From Bradyrhizobium sp. CB2312 (lineage in GTDB: Bacteria > Pseudomonadota > Alphaproteobacteria > Rhizobiales > Xanthobacteraceae): 64,000 nucleotides of DNA. Under the pieces are notes generated by a model, which was not told the origin of the DNA, searched no databases, and saw only the letters and a list, made by a program, of their open reading frames with translations. Where the stretch lies: contig NZ_CP121668.1 of the NCBI RefSeq assembly GCF_029714425.1, forward strand, positions 3,989,501 to 4,053,500, in the 5' to 3' direction. The position numbers were made by a program, and so were the translations under genes. Of the stretch, positions 8,336 to 15,839 are shown piece after piece; within the stretch, counting starts at the first letter, position 1; each line of letters opens with the position of its first letter.

Positions 8336-9115
8336 ATGAAGAACTTCGTCATCAATCTCGATCGCTGTCCGGAAAAGTATCAACGCTTTCTGGAGCGGAA
8401 CGCAGGTTGCGGAATCGCTTTCGAGCGCTTCTCTGCGACCAATGGGCTGGAGCTGACCGACCAGGAGGCGATGGCGATGCGGCTTGTCGCTCCCGGCTCG
8501 GTGTTCACCAGGGGAGCCGTTGGCGGCGCCGCTTCGCTATGGCGGATCCTGAATTGGATCGCGAAGCAGGATCAGCCAGCCCTTGTCTTTGAGGACGATT
8601 GTACCATCCGCCACGACATCAGCGCACGCTTGGCGATGCTTCTTCCGTCCCTTGAAAACTGGGATCTTCTGGTCCTCGGCTACAATACGGACTCCATACT
8701 CGATCTCGAGCTGGCGCCAGGCATGAAGTCGATGATGAGCTTCAGCCCTCAGCGCCCGGATGACCAGACCGATGCCGCTTTCCAGAGAGCGAATTCCCAG
8801 GTCGCGGCGCTCCGGCTCAATTGCTGTTTCGGTCCAGCCGGGTCGTTGATATCCCCTGCGGGAGCGAGGAAGCTCCTGGAGTTTTGTTATCCGATGGACA
8901 ATCGGCCGGTCAAAGTCGAGGCACTCGGCGACCGCGTGCTGCCAACGATTGGCCTGGATGGGATGGGGAACAGCATCTATCGCTTCATCAAAGCGTATGT
9001 TTGCTTCGCGCCGCTTGTAGTGCCGCGCAATGATAACGCCACTTCGACGACCTTCACGCAAGATGCACGCGCCTGGGGCTTGGCGCAGCCGAGCCTGATG
9101 GGCGTGAGGAGCTGA
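8336..9115 (+). CDS. GT25 family glycosyltransferase (LPS-type)
   Basis: The protein has 259 residues. The start MKNFVINLDRCPEKYQRF, the CGIAFERFSATNG segment, GAVGGAASLWRIL and VFEDDCTI are the standard sequence of motifs in family 25 transferases such as LPS galactosyltransferases. VFEDD is the likely metal or donor site. The ATG at 8336 is preferred over an in-frame GTG four codons earlier because the family starts with this strand. It diverges from the aminotransferase gene across about 180 bp, which should hold both promoters. Donor and acceptor are unknown. Confidence 0.85.
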   Translation: MKNFVINLDRCPEKYQRFLERNAGCGIAFERFSATNGLELTDQEAMAMRLVAPGSVFTRGAVGGAASLWRILNWIAKQDQPALVFEDDCTIRHDISARLAMLLPSLENWDLLVLGYNTDSILDLELAPGMKSMMSFSPQRPDDQTDAAFQRANSQVAALRLNCCFGPAGSLISPAGARKLLEFCYPMDNRPVKVEALGDRVLPTIGLDGMGNSIYRFIKAYVCFAPLVVPRNDNATSTTFTQDARAWGLAQPSLMGVRS

Positions 9116-9267
9116 CGAAGGCAAATTGAGAGCCGTTCGTCACCGCCCGAGATCATGTGCCGCGACCGGCCGAGTGCTTCGCCGGTCGACTCACGCCGGT
9201 ATGGGTCGATCCGTCGTGAGCGAAATTTGCGAATGAATGTCTTCACAGTAGCAGGGCGTCACACCCG

Positions 9268-9975
9268 ATGAATCTCGCGATCATGCAGCCGTACTTTCTG
9301 CCCTACATCGGCTACTATCAGCTGATTTCGGCAGTCGATCTCTTCATCGTCTACGACAACATCAAATATGTGAAGAAGGGGTGGATCAACCGCAACCGGA
9401 TGCTGCTCAACGGAACGGACGCGATGTTCTCGCTTCCGTTGAAGAAGGATTCGGATGCCCTGGACATTCGCGACAGGGAGCTGGCGGCTGACTTTGACCG
9501 TACGAAACTGCTGAACCGGTGGCGAGGGGCCTATCGGACCGCGCCGTTCTTCGAGGAGACCTTTCCGCTTCTGGAAAAGATCGTCAACTTCGAAGACACC
9601 AATCTATTCCAGTACCTCTTCAATTCGTTGCGGATGACCAGTGACCATCTGGGCCTGAAAACCACCTTCAAGATCTCGTCTGAGGTGCCCATCGACCATT
9701 CGCTCAAGTTTCAGGACAAGGTGCTGGCCTTGTGCGAGGCGGAAGGTACGAAAAGGTATATCAACGCGATCGGCGGCCTGGAACTCTACGAATCCGCTGC
9801 TTTCAGCGCGCGCGGAATCGAATTCAGGGCGCTTCGAGCCAGGCCGTTTCCCTATGAGCAGTTCGGTCAGCCCCACGTGCCATATCTTTCGATCGTGGAC
9901 CTGCTGATGTTCAACTCGGTTTCGAAGCTCGGCGAGGTCATCGCCGAGAACTACGACCTGGTTGAGGGGACGTAG
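9268..9975 (+). CDS. WbqC-like family protein
   Basis: The 235-residue protein matches the WbqC-like family along its whole length: MNLAIMQPYFLPYIGYYQLI, DLFIVYDNIKYVKKGWINRN, LPLKKDSD and the closing LSIVDLLMFNS. WbqC proteins occur in O-antigen and other glycan clusters, often beside methyltransferases and aminotransferases, and their chemistry is not settled. The context here is the same: GT25 upstream on the same strand, DegT aminotransferase and TylF-like methyltransferase nearby. A 150-bp gap separates it from GT25. Confidence 0.9.
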   Translation: MNLAIMQPYFLPYIGYYQLISAVDLFIVYDNIKYVKKGWINRNRMLLNGTDAMFSLPLKKDSDALDIRDRELAADFDRTKLLNRWRGAYRTAPFFEETFPLLEKIVNFEDTNLFQYLFNSLRMTSDHLGLKTTFKISSEVPIDHSLKFQDKVLALCEAEGTKRYINAIGGLELYESAAFSARGIEFRALRARPFPYEQFGQPHVPYLSIVDLLMFNSVSKLGEVIAENYDLVEGT

Positions 9976-10017
9976 CCGCACTCAGCTTGCGAATTCGGTT
10001 TCCGGTCGTGAAAACGA

Positions 10018-10047
10018 CGCCTGATCCCGCGCCGGCGGGATCAGGCG
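10018..10047. terminator. Perfect 13-bp hairpin between convergent genes
   Basis: CGCCTGATCCCGC pairs perfectly with its complement across a 4-base loop. It lies between the ends of the WbqC gene (+) and the TylF-like gene (-). There is no T run, so it may act as a bidirectional or Rho-assisted end. Confidence 0.55.
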
Positions 10048-10122
10048 ATTGTGGCACGCTTGTCTCGACGGCTGGCGGCTTCTCGCACCAGCCACGCTGC
10101 ATCCCGCATCAAAACCGGCGAG

Positions 10123-10890
10123 TTACTCGAACACGACGTAACTCTGCTGCGGTGAGATCGTGCTGCGGCAGACGCGATACCCTTGGGTGCCCCATGCCTC
10201 GCGCAATGCCAGGGTTTCTCCGGGATTTTCGGCCAGCACCAGCTCATCAAACCCGACGACGCTGTTCTTCGCCAGATAAGGGCGAATGAGCTCGAGGCAT
10301 TTTTTCGTCGGCTCGTAGAGATCGAGGTCGAAATACGCCAGCGCGATGATCGTCTCGGGATGCTTTTCCAGATACCGAGGAAGAGTTTCGGTCACATCGC
10401 CCTTGACCAGCTCGAACTTGCGAAGGTGATTACGTGGCGCGAGCTTTTCCTGCGCCGACAGGATGTCTGTAAGCACGTCCTCGTAATTCGGTGTGACGTT
10501 GAGCCCACCGACTTTCAAGCCGTCGAAATCGCCGTCTTGCGGTGCGACTGACGGGAAACCCTCGAACGTGTCGAAGCCGACGACCTTGCGGCTCATGTTG
10601 TAGGGTTCGTAGATGTGGCGCATCGTCGTGAACAGCGCCATGTTCTGCCCCCAGCGCACGCCGAACTCCATGATGACGCCATGCGTATGCAGGGCCTTCG
10701 AATAGAGATCATGCATGAAGAGGATGCGCGCCAGCGACGGGCGGTTCAGGAACAGGCCGAGGTTCGCGTGGAATTCACGCGGAGGCATCGGCGACGTCTT
10801 CATCAGTTCCTGCAGCCGGCTATAGGCAGCCACTTCGTCCATGGCGGCATAGGTGAAGTTCTGCGCATCTTGCGGATCGTTTGAGGTCAT
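10123..10890 (-). CDS. TylF/macrocin-type O-methyltransferase
   Basis: The 255-residue protein has the features of the TylF/MycF/NovP group of metal-dependent sugar O-methyltransferases: MEFGVRWGQNMALF (SAM-binding strand), VVGFDTFEGFPSVAP, the acidic YFDLDLYEPTKKCLELI and VVGFDELVLAENPGE. The expected role is O-methylation of a sugar hydroxyl in the product of this cluster. It lies 67 bp downstream of the metallophosphoesterase gene on the same strand and may be the last gene of that operon. Confidence 0.85.
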   Translation of the reverse strand: MTSNDPQDAQNFTYAAMDEVAAYSRLQELMKTSPMPPREFHANLGLFLNRPSLARILFMHDLYSKALHTHGVIMEFGVRWGQNMALFTTMRHIYEPYNMSRKVVGFDTFEGFPSVAPQDGDFDGLKVGGLNVTPNYEDVLTDILSAQEKLAPRNHLRKFELVKGDVTETLPRYLEKHPETIIALAYFDLDLYEPTKKCLELIRPYLAKNSVVGFDELVLAENPGETLALREAWGTQGYRVCRSTISPQQSYVVFE

Positions 10891-10957
10891 AGTCTGCGCT
10901 CATAAGCCAATTGAATGTGAAGTTTCATCGTGGTTCGGCGAACGCGCGAAGCGGAGA

Positions 10958-11638
10958 TCAATCCGCAAGTCGCCTGAGATTTCTCGCGCCGGTTTTCAGT
11001 CCGCCGTAGTAGTAGTCATTGAAGCCTGCGGCTTCCATCAGCTCGAATACCTTCGGCATGTTGTACTCGACCCGATGCAGTTCGAAGCTCTTGCCGTCGA
11101 ACGTTGCGAACGCCGCCCGTGGATCGCCGTCGCGGGGCTGTCCGACCGATCCGGGATTGCAATAGGTCTTTCCGCCGAAGTGATGGACACTTTGCACGTG
11201 GGTATGGCCGCTTACAAAAATGCTGCCGGACAGTCGCGCAAAATAGGCTTCGTCGGGCTCCTTGATGTATTCATCGATCGGGTCCGACCATCCGCCATGT
11301 ACGACTTGAGCGTCCCCTACTTGCATGTGCACCCGAAACGTCCGTAGCCAGTTCAGATTCTCGGGCGTGATCACCTTGCGCTGATGGACCAGACATTCGT
11401 TGACGCTCTTGGATCGAATGCAAAAGCCCCCAAAGCCCAGATACCAGTCATGGTTGCCAAGAAGGCTTTTGATGCCGCGCCTTTTCAGCTCGTCGCAGCA
11501 TTCGTTCACCTGGGAATAGTATCCGACCACGTCGCCGACGCAGAAGATCTCGGTGATGCGCATGCGGTCGAGCTCGGCGAGAACCGCCGTCAGCGCCTCG
11601 AAGTTCCCATGGATGTCAGAGATGAACGCTATTTTCAT
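10958..11638 (-). CDS. Metallophosphoesterase (YfcE/MJ0936-like)
   Basis: The 226-residue protein has the calcineurin-like metal motifs in order: SDIHGN, GDVVGYYSQ, GNHDW, a mid-chain VVHGG and GHTHVQ. The product NPGSVGQPRDGDPRAAFA segment is typical of the single-domain phosphodiesterase group. The start at 11638 lies 23 bp inside the end of the ATP-grasp gene, so the two are probably translationally coupled. A longer frame upstream is only overlap. Its substrate is unknown. The tight link with an ATP-grasp ligase suggests a phosphorylated intermediate or nucleotide by-product of the same pathway. Confidence 0.88.
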   Translation of the reverse strand: MKIAFISDIHGNFEALTAVLAELDRMRITEIFCVGDVVGYYSQVNECCDELKRRGIKSLLGNHDWYLGFGGFCIRSKSVNECLVHQRKVITPENLNWLRTFRVHMQVGDAQVVHGGWSDPIDEYIKEPDEAYFARLSGSIFVSGHTHVQSVHHFGGKTYCNPGSVGQPRDGDPRAAFATFDGKSFELHRVEYNMPKVFELMEAAGFNDYYYGGLKTGARNLRRLAD

Positions 11639-12593
11639 AGAAGATATGATCCTCCGTATAGCGGACGGCTCGACCGCGCTTGATGTCCGGCTGGACCGGC
11701 ATCCGGTTCTCGATGGCCATGTCAACCGCCATCAGTGCTTCGTTGTATCCGAAGGCGGCGCGTATCGACGTGGACGAAGAGATCCTCGGATTGATCTCGA
11801 GCAGCTTCAGGCCGTGGTCGGTCCTGCGAAACTGGAAATTGGTCGGTCCGACGGGAGAGAACGCCTGACATAGATCCCGAACCGCTTCGGAAAACTCCGC
11901 TTCATCGACGACCTCGGCCTTTTCCGTGAACCCGTCCTTGGAGAGCTTTCGTCGAAGCGCCATGATCGTCGAATAGCTCCCACGGCCATCGCAAAACGCG
12001 GACACCGTGAATTCCTCGTCATCGCGTCCGACGATAGGCTGGGCCATCAGTGTCGGCTTCGTCGCGGGATCAATCCCGGCAAATTGCTCCGCAGTTGCGA
12101 CCACCACGAGTCCCTTGGAGCCAAAGCCCCGGCGAGGTTTCAGCAGAAACGGCAGGCCGCATTTCTCTTTGAGAAAATCGAAGTCCATCTCCAGATGGCT
12201 CGGGATCGCATAGGGCAGCTTCAGTTCGAGCTGGCGCTGGTAAAACGCCCATTTGTCGGAGCATCTGGCGATAAGGTCGGGTGAATTCAGGACGACCCTG
12301 GTTCCGGTCGATTCAATCTCGGCCAGTCGGTCCGCCCATTTGTACATGTCTGCGTCGATGCCGGGGATCGCCACGTCGACGCGATGCTTGCGCAGCAGCG
12401 CGAGAAGCCAATCGAGGTAATCAGGCACATCCGTCCTGGGCACCCGTTCAAAGACGTCGCAGAATCCCGGCGCCACCGAGTCGGTATAGATCGAGGTGCC
12501 GATGAGCTTCATCGGGCTGTTCGATCGTTTCAGGGAGCGCAAGATTCCGTAGCCGACGATTCCCGCGGCACCGGAAACCAAGATCGTTCTCAT
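11616..12593 (-). CDS. ATP-grasp domain ligase
   Basis: The 325-residue protein has an N-terminal pre-ATP-grasp Rossmann-like part (VSGAAGIVGYGILRSL), then the ATP-binding lobe with PFLLKPRRGFGSKGL, and the metal site LEINPRISSSTSIRAAFGYN. It is related to the carbamoyl-phosphate-synthase-like branch. ATP-grasp enzymes join a carboxylate, through an acyl phosphate, to an amine or other nucleophile. In this cluster it could attach an amino acid or acyl group to an amino sugar. The start overlaps the stop of the SDR gene by 4 bp (ATGA). Confidence 0.88.
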   Translation of the reverse strand: MRTILVSGAAGIVGYGILRSLKRSNSPMKLIGTSIYTDSVAPGFCDVFERVPRTDVPDYLDWLLALLRKHRVDVAIPGIDADMYKWADRLAEIESTGTRVVLNSPDLIARCSDKWAFYQRQLELKLPYAIPSHLEMDFDFLKEKCGLPFLLKPRRGFGSKGLVVVATAEQFAGIDPATKPTLMAQPIVGRDDEEFTVSAFCDGRGSYSTIMALRRKLSKDGFTEKAEVVDEAEFSEAVRDLCQAFSPVGPTNFQFRRTDHGLKLLEINPRISSSTSIRAAFGYNEALMAVDMAIENRMPVQPDIKRGRAVRYTEDHIFYENSVHL

Positions 12594-13432
12594 GACGCCT
12601 GCCTTCGATGAGCCACTTCCATCCGCATTCCCTGCTCCATGGAGATGCGGGGAAAATAGTCGAGCAGTCGGAACAGCGTCTCGTCACAAGCAAAGCCATT
12701 GCTCGGGATGTCAGGCTTGTCTTTCAGGAAGGCGACCTTGCTCTTGCTCGCGAAGGCGGAAATGGCCGCCGCCGCAATTTGCGAGTAGGTGACATTGTCG
12801 GGGTGCACGCAAGGGTAGGTGCCTTCAATCTTCGTCGCAATGACGGCCGAGATGATCCTGGCTACGTCCTGTGCGTGAATGAAGTTCCGCAAAGGATCGT
12901 TCGAGCCAAACAGATTTATGTCTTCATGGCCCTGGGCCTTGTCCATGATGGTGTACAGGAACGGCTGATGCCTTCGAAACCCTGGTCCCACACCATAAAT
13001 CTGGGAAGGCTTCAGGACCGCGACCGGCAGGTGGAATTCCCGGCCGCAAAACTGCGCGACGTCTTCTGAGTGCCTTTTTGAGAGCGAGTAGGCGCCGAAG
13101 AAGGGAGACGCGCTGTCGAGGTCCGAAAAAATGCTGGAGATGTGCACAAGGTGCTTTGCGCCTGCCTTCGAGCTGGCATGGCAGAGCTTCATCACGCCAA
13201 GCACGTTGACATCCGTAGCTTGCAGGATGTCGGTCGGTTCCTTGCTCCCGAAAGCCGCGGCCACGTTCACGACGCACTCGATCCCGTCAGGAATTTGAAT
13301 GTCGCGCGAACACAAGTCCAATTCGACATCGCAGCCCTTGCGCCCCGCCGTCAGCAGCTCGTACCGTTCACGCAGAAGCGGGATGAGCGTCTGAGCCAGC
13401 GAAGAGGTCCCCCCAACGAGCAGGACCCTCAT
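12590..13432 (-). CDS. NAD-dependent epimerase/reductase (SDR)
   Basis: The 280-residue protein has the nucleotide-binding VLLVGGTSSLAQTL, the catalytic region HISSIFSD and YSLSKRHSED (YxxxK), and a KPSQIYGVG segment. It is likely a nucleotide-sugar dehydratase, epimerase or reductase acting in the cytosol. It shares 4-bp ATGA overlaps with both neighbours, the methyltransferase upstream and the ATP-grasp gene downstream. The set is therefore one tightly coupled operon. The substrate is unknown. Confidence 0.86.
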   Translation of the reverse strand: MRVLLVGGTSSLAQTLIPLLRERYELLTAGRKGCDVELDLCSRDIQIPDGIECVVNVAAAFGSKEPTDILQATDVNVLGVMKLCHASSKAGAKHLVHISSIFSDLDSASPFFGAYSLSKRHSEDVAQFCGREFHLPVAVLKPSQIYGVGPGFRRHQPFLYTIMDKAQGHEDINLFGSNDPLRNFIHAQDVARIISAVIATKIEGTYPCVHPDNVTYSQIAAAAISAFASKSKVAFLKDKPDIPSNGFACDETLFRLLDYFPRISMEQGMRMEVAHRRQAS

Positions 13433-14172
13433 GATCGCGGCGGATCGACTGGAGTGAGCTGAGCCAGCATCCCGGAGGAAAGTTCCGGGTAGTCAATTCC
13501 GATCTCGCACATGGCCTGAATGATGCTGTCCGCGAGATTCAGCGACAGGATCTGACTGGTCGCGAGGGGCTTTAGATAGATACCTTCCAGTTTTTCGATT
13601 TTGTAACCGGCATCGCTCACCAGCCTGGTGAGTGAGCTGACCGTAAAGTAGCGCTGATGCCCGAGGAGGAGATCGTTCTCCGAGAGAGCCTCCATATCGG
13701 GCAGCATCCCCGCTAGATGTCCCACCCTCCGGTTCATGACCTCGGCGTTCGGGACCGCGACAAAAAGCTTGCCTGTAGGTGTCAGGAACTTTCTGAAGCG
13801 CTTCAAGATCAAAAGGGGGTCGTCGACATGCTCGAGGACGAACCCCATGACAATGAGGTCGAAACGTTCCTTGGTATCGAACTCCTCGAAGTAGGTTTCG
13901 ATGACTTCGCTTCTGTTGTCCGGAAATTTCAGCTTGAAGTTCTGGATGACTGCGGGAGAGCCCTCAAGAACGACATGGCGCGCGCATCGGTCCGAAAAAA
14001 TCTCGGTGGCAAAACCATGCCCCAATCCCAGATCCAGAACGGAACGCGGATCCTTGACGACGTGAGCAATCCGTTTCGGATACCAGGTCAGTAGAATTTC
14101 GTTGTCGAAATCGTAGATGTTCTTGCCTTGATAGGCCGCGACATGGACGTCCAGTTGATTGCTCGTGGCCAA
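13429..14172 (-). CDS. Class I SAM-dependent methyltransferase
   Basis: The 247-residue protein has motif I VLDLGLGHGFATEIF, an acidic ligand in VVLEGSPAVIQNF, and IVMGFVLEHVDDPLLILKR followed by GKLFVAVPNAE, which fit the Methyltransf_11/23 type. It heads the operon of four overlapping genes ending with the phosphoesterase. The likely role is methylation of the cluster product or its terminal sugar. It diverges from the TPR-glycosyltransferase across 230 bp. G+C is visibly lower here (one 60-base line near 13500 is about 55%) than in the GT39 gene (about 67%), which hints at transfer. Confidence 0.85.
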   Translation of the reverse strand: MATSNQLDVHVAAYQGKNIYDFDNEILLTWYPKRIAHVVKDPRSVLDLGLGHGFATEIFSDRCARHVVLEGSPAVIQNFKLKFPDNRSEVIETYFEEFDTKERFDLIVMGFVLEHVDDPLLILKRFRKFLTPTGKLFVAVPNAEVMNRRVGHLAGMLPDMEALSENDLLLGHQRYFTVSSLTRLVSDAGYKIEKLEGIYLKPLATSQILSLNLADSIIQAMCEIGIDYPELSSGMLAQLTPVDPPRS

Positions 14173-14402
14173 ATGACCGTCCTCTCCACCGAAGACCAGA
14201 TCGAAAGACCGGACAAGGTGCGCCGGTCGCTATTTGCTGCCATATCAGCGCCCCCTTTGATTCGCCACGCGGCGGAGCGATGAGGCGAAGGCGGTGTCAA
14301 GCTTCGTGCAAGCTACAGGCGGGATAGTTGAATGGCGGCGAGCTTCCCGAAGATTCGGGAGGCGGGTTGTTGCCTGCTGACCCCTGATCCGAAAGGTTCC
14401 TG

Positions 14403-15731
14403 ATGAATTATCACGACGGCACTCTCGCAAGGGCGGACGAGATCTCGAGACAGCCGTCGTCGCTGACGCGGGATGAGGTTTACCAGATCTGCCTTCGGCA
14501 TCTGAAATCGGGCGAGCTTGAGCAAGCCGTGGCTCGTTGCCGGGAAGGGCTCGCCGCAGACGAAAACCATGCTGGGCTGCTTCACTTGATGGCCGGTGTG
14601 TCGCTGCTCAACGGAAATTACGATGCCGCCATCCACTGGGCCGGGCGTGCTCTCACGAACGAGATGAAGGCGACTTATCTCGCGACGTTCGGGACGGCCC
14701 TGCAAGGCAAGGGGATGCAGGAGCCCGCGCTCGAGGCGTTTCGGCGCGCGGTGGAGCTCGATCCCGTCGATCCCTCTATCTGGGAGAATTACGGCCACGC
14801 CTTGAACAGGGCGGGGCATATCAACCAGGCGAGTCTCTGCTTCCTGATCGGGAGGGCGTATCAGAAATTGCCGTTCCTGGCGGAGTGCCGTTCTGCTCCG
14901 CGCAGCGGCTGGAACGCCCTGACAGAGAAGTTCAACGCGCATCTTCAGAGCCGATCGGCGCCGGGAGAGACCCGCGATCCCATCCATTGCTTTTGGTCGA
15001 TGGGGCCGCTCGGCGAGATGCAGCGTCTCTCGCTCCAGTCGATGATCCGCCAGGGCCATCCGGTCAAGCTCTACACCTATGACGACGTGGCCGCCGTGCA
15101 GGCGGTTGTGCCACCCGGGGTCATCGTGGCCGACGCCGGAAACGTCGTGCCGGCTTCGATCTGCCAGCACGCGGTCAAGAACAGCGAGATCCGCTATTTC
15201 AGCGACATCTTCCGCTATGCCGTTCTTCATGAGTTCGGCGGGTGGTGGCTCGACACGGACATCGTCCTCGTGAAGCCCCTGGATTTCGGCAGGGAGCACG
15301 TGTTCTCCACGCAATGGTCGGGAGTCGAGAACGGCCATGTTTGCGCCGGCGACGTGATGCGCGCGCCCAAGGGCTCGCTTCACATGGCCAATCTGTATGC
15401 CTTGTCGCAACGGCGCCTCTTCGGCGAGAAGCGCGTCGAATACGGCGCGGTGGGGCCGTTGCTGCTGAGCGAATATCTGCTTCTGTCAGATGACGAGGAA
15501 CTCCAGTCGTCGATCTTGCCACCGACAACCTTCAATGCGATCGCCTGGCATGAAGTGGACCTGTTCGCCTCCGAAAGCCGGGCCGGCTTCGAGCTGTTGA
15601 GCGATCCCCGTGTGACGGGTATCCATCTATGGGGAAAAAGCTGGGCCGACAGGAGCATGCGCTTCGAGGCCGTTTCCGAGCAAAGCGTGGCCGGTTATCT
15701 CAAGAAGCTGGTTCTCGAGCCGATTGGCTGA
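14403..15731 (+). CDS. TPR protein with GT32-like DXD glycosyltransferase domain
   Basis: The 442-residue protein is a fusion. Residues about 20-150 form tetratricopeptide-like helical pairs (LKSGELEQAVARCREGL, LNGNYDAAIHWAGRAL, PALEAFRRAVELDP). From about residue 190, IHCFWSMGPLGEMQRLSLQS and FRYAVLHEFGGWWLDTDIVL give the DXD glycosyltransferase fold of the GT32/capsular type. The DTD in WWLDTDIV should bind the metal-sugar nucleotide. TPR-linked transferases often act on proteins or in large glycan complexes. It closes the glycan cluster on the right. A weak ribosome site precedes the ATG. Confidence 0.85.
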   Translation: MNYHDGTLARADEISRQPSSLTRDEVYQICLRHLKSGELEQAVARCREGLAADENHAGLLHLMAGVSLLNGNYDAAIHWAGRALTNEMKATYLATFGTALQGKGMQEPALEAFRRAVELDPVDPSIWENYGHALNRAGHINQASLCFLIGRAYQKLPFLAECRSAPRSGWNALTEKFNAHLQSRSAPGETRDPIHCFWSMGPLGEMQRLSLQSMIRQGHPVKLYTYDDVAAVQAVVPPGVIVADAGNVVPASICQHAVKNSEIRYFSDIFRYAVLHEFGGWWLDTDIVLVKPLDFGREHVFSTQWSGVENGHVCAGDVMRAPKGSLHMANLYALSQRRLFGEKRVEYGAVGPLLLSEYLLLSDDEELQSSILPPTTFNAIAWHEVDLFASESRAGFELLSDPRVTGIHLWGKSWADRSMRFEAVSEQSVAGYLKKLVLEPIG

Positions 15732-15839
15732 CGCAGCTGGCGGCGAAGTTCGACTAGGACAAGGGCGCGCAAGGCGCATCCGTCGGACGCGCGCAATAAT
15801 CTGAAGCGCGATGACGATTCATCCTGATCTCATCGCACT

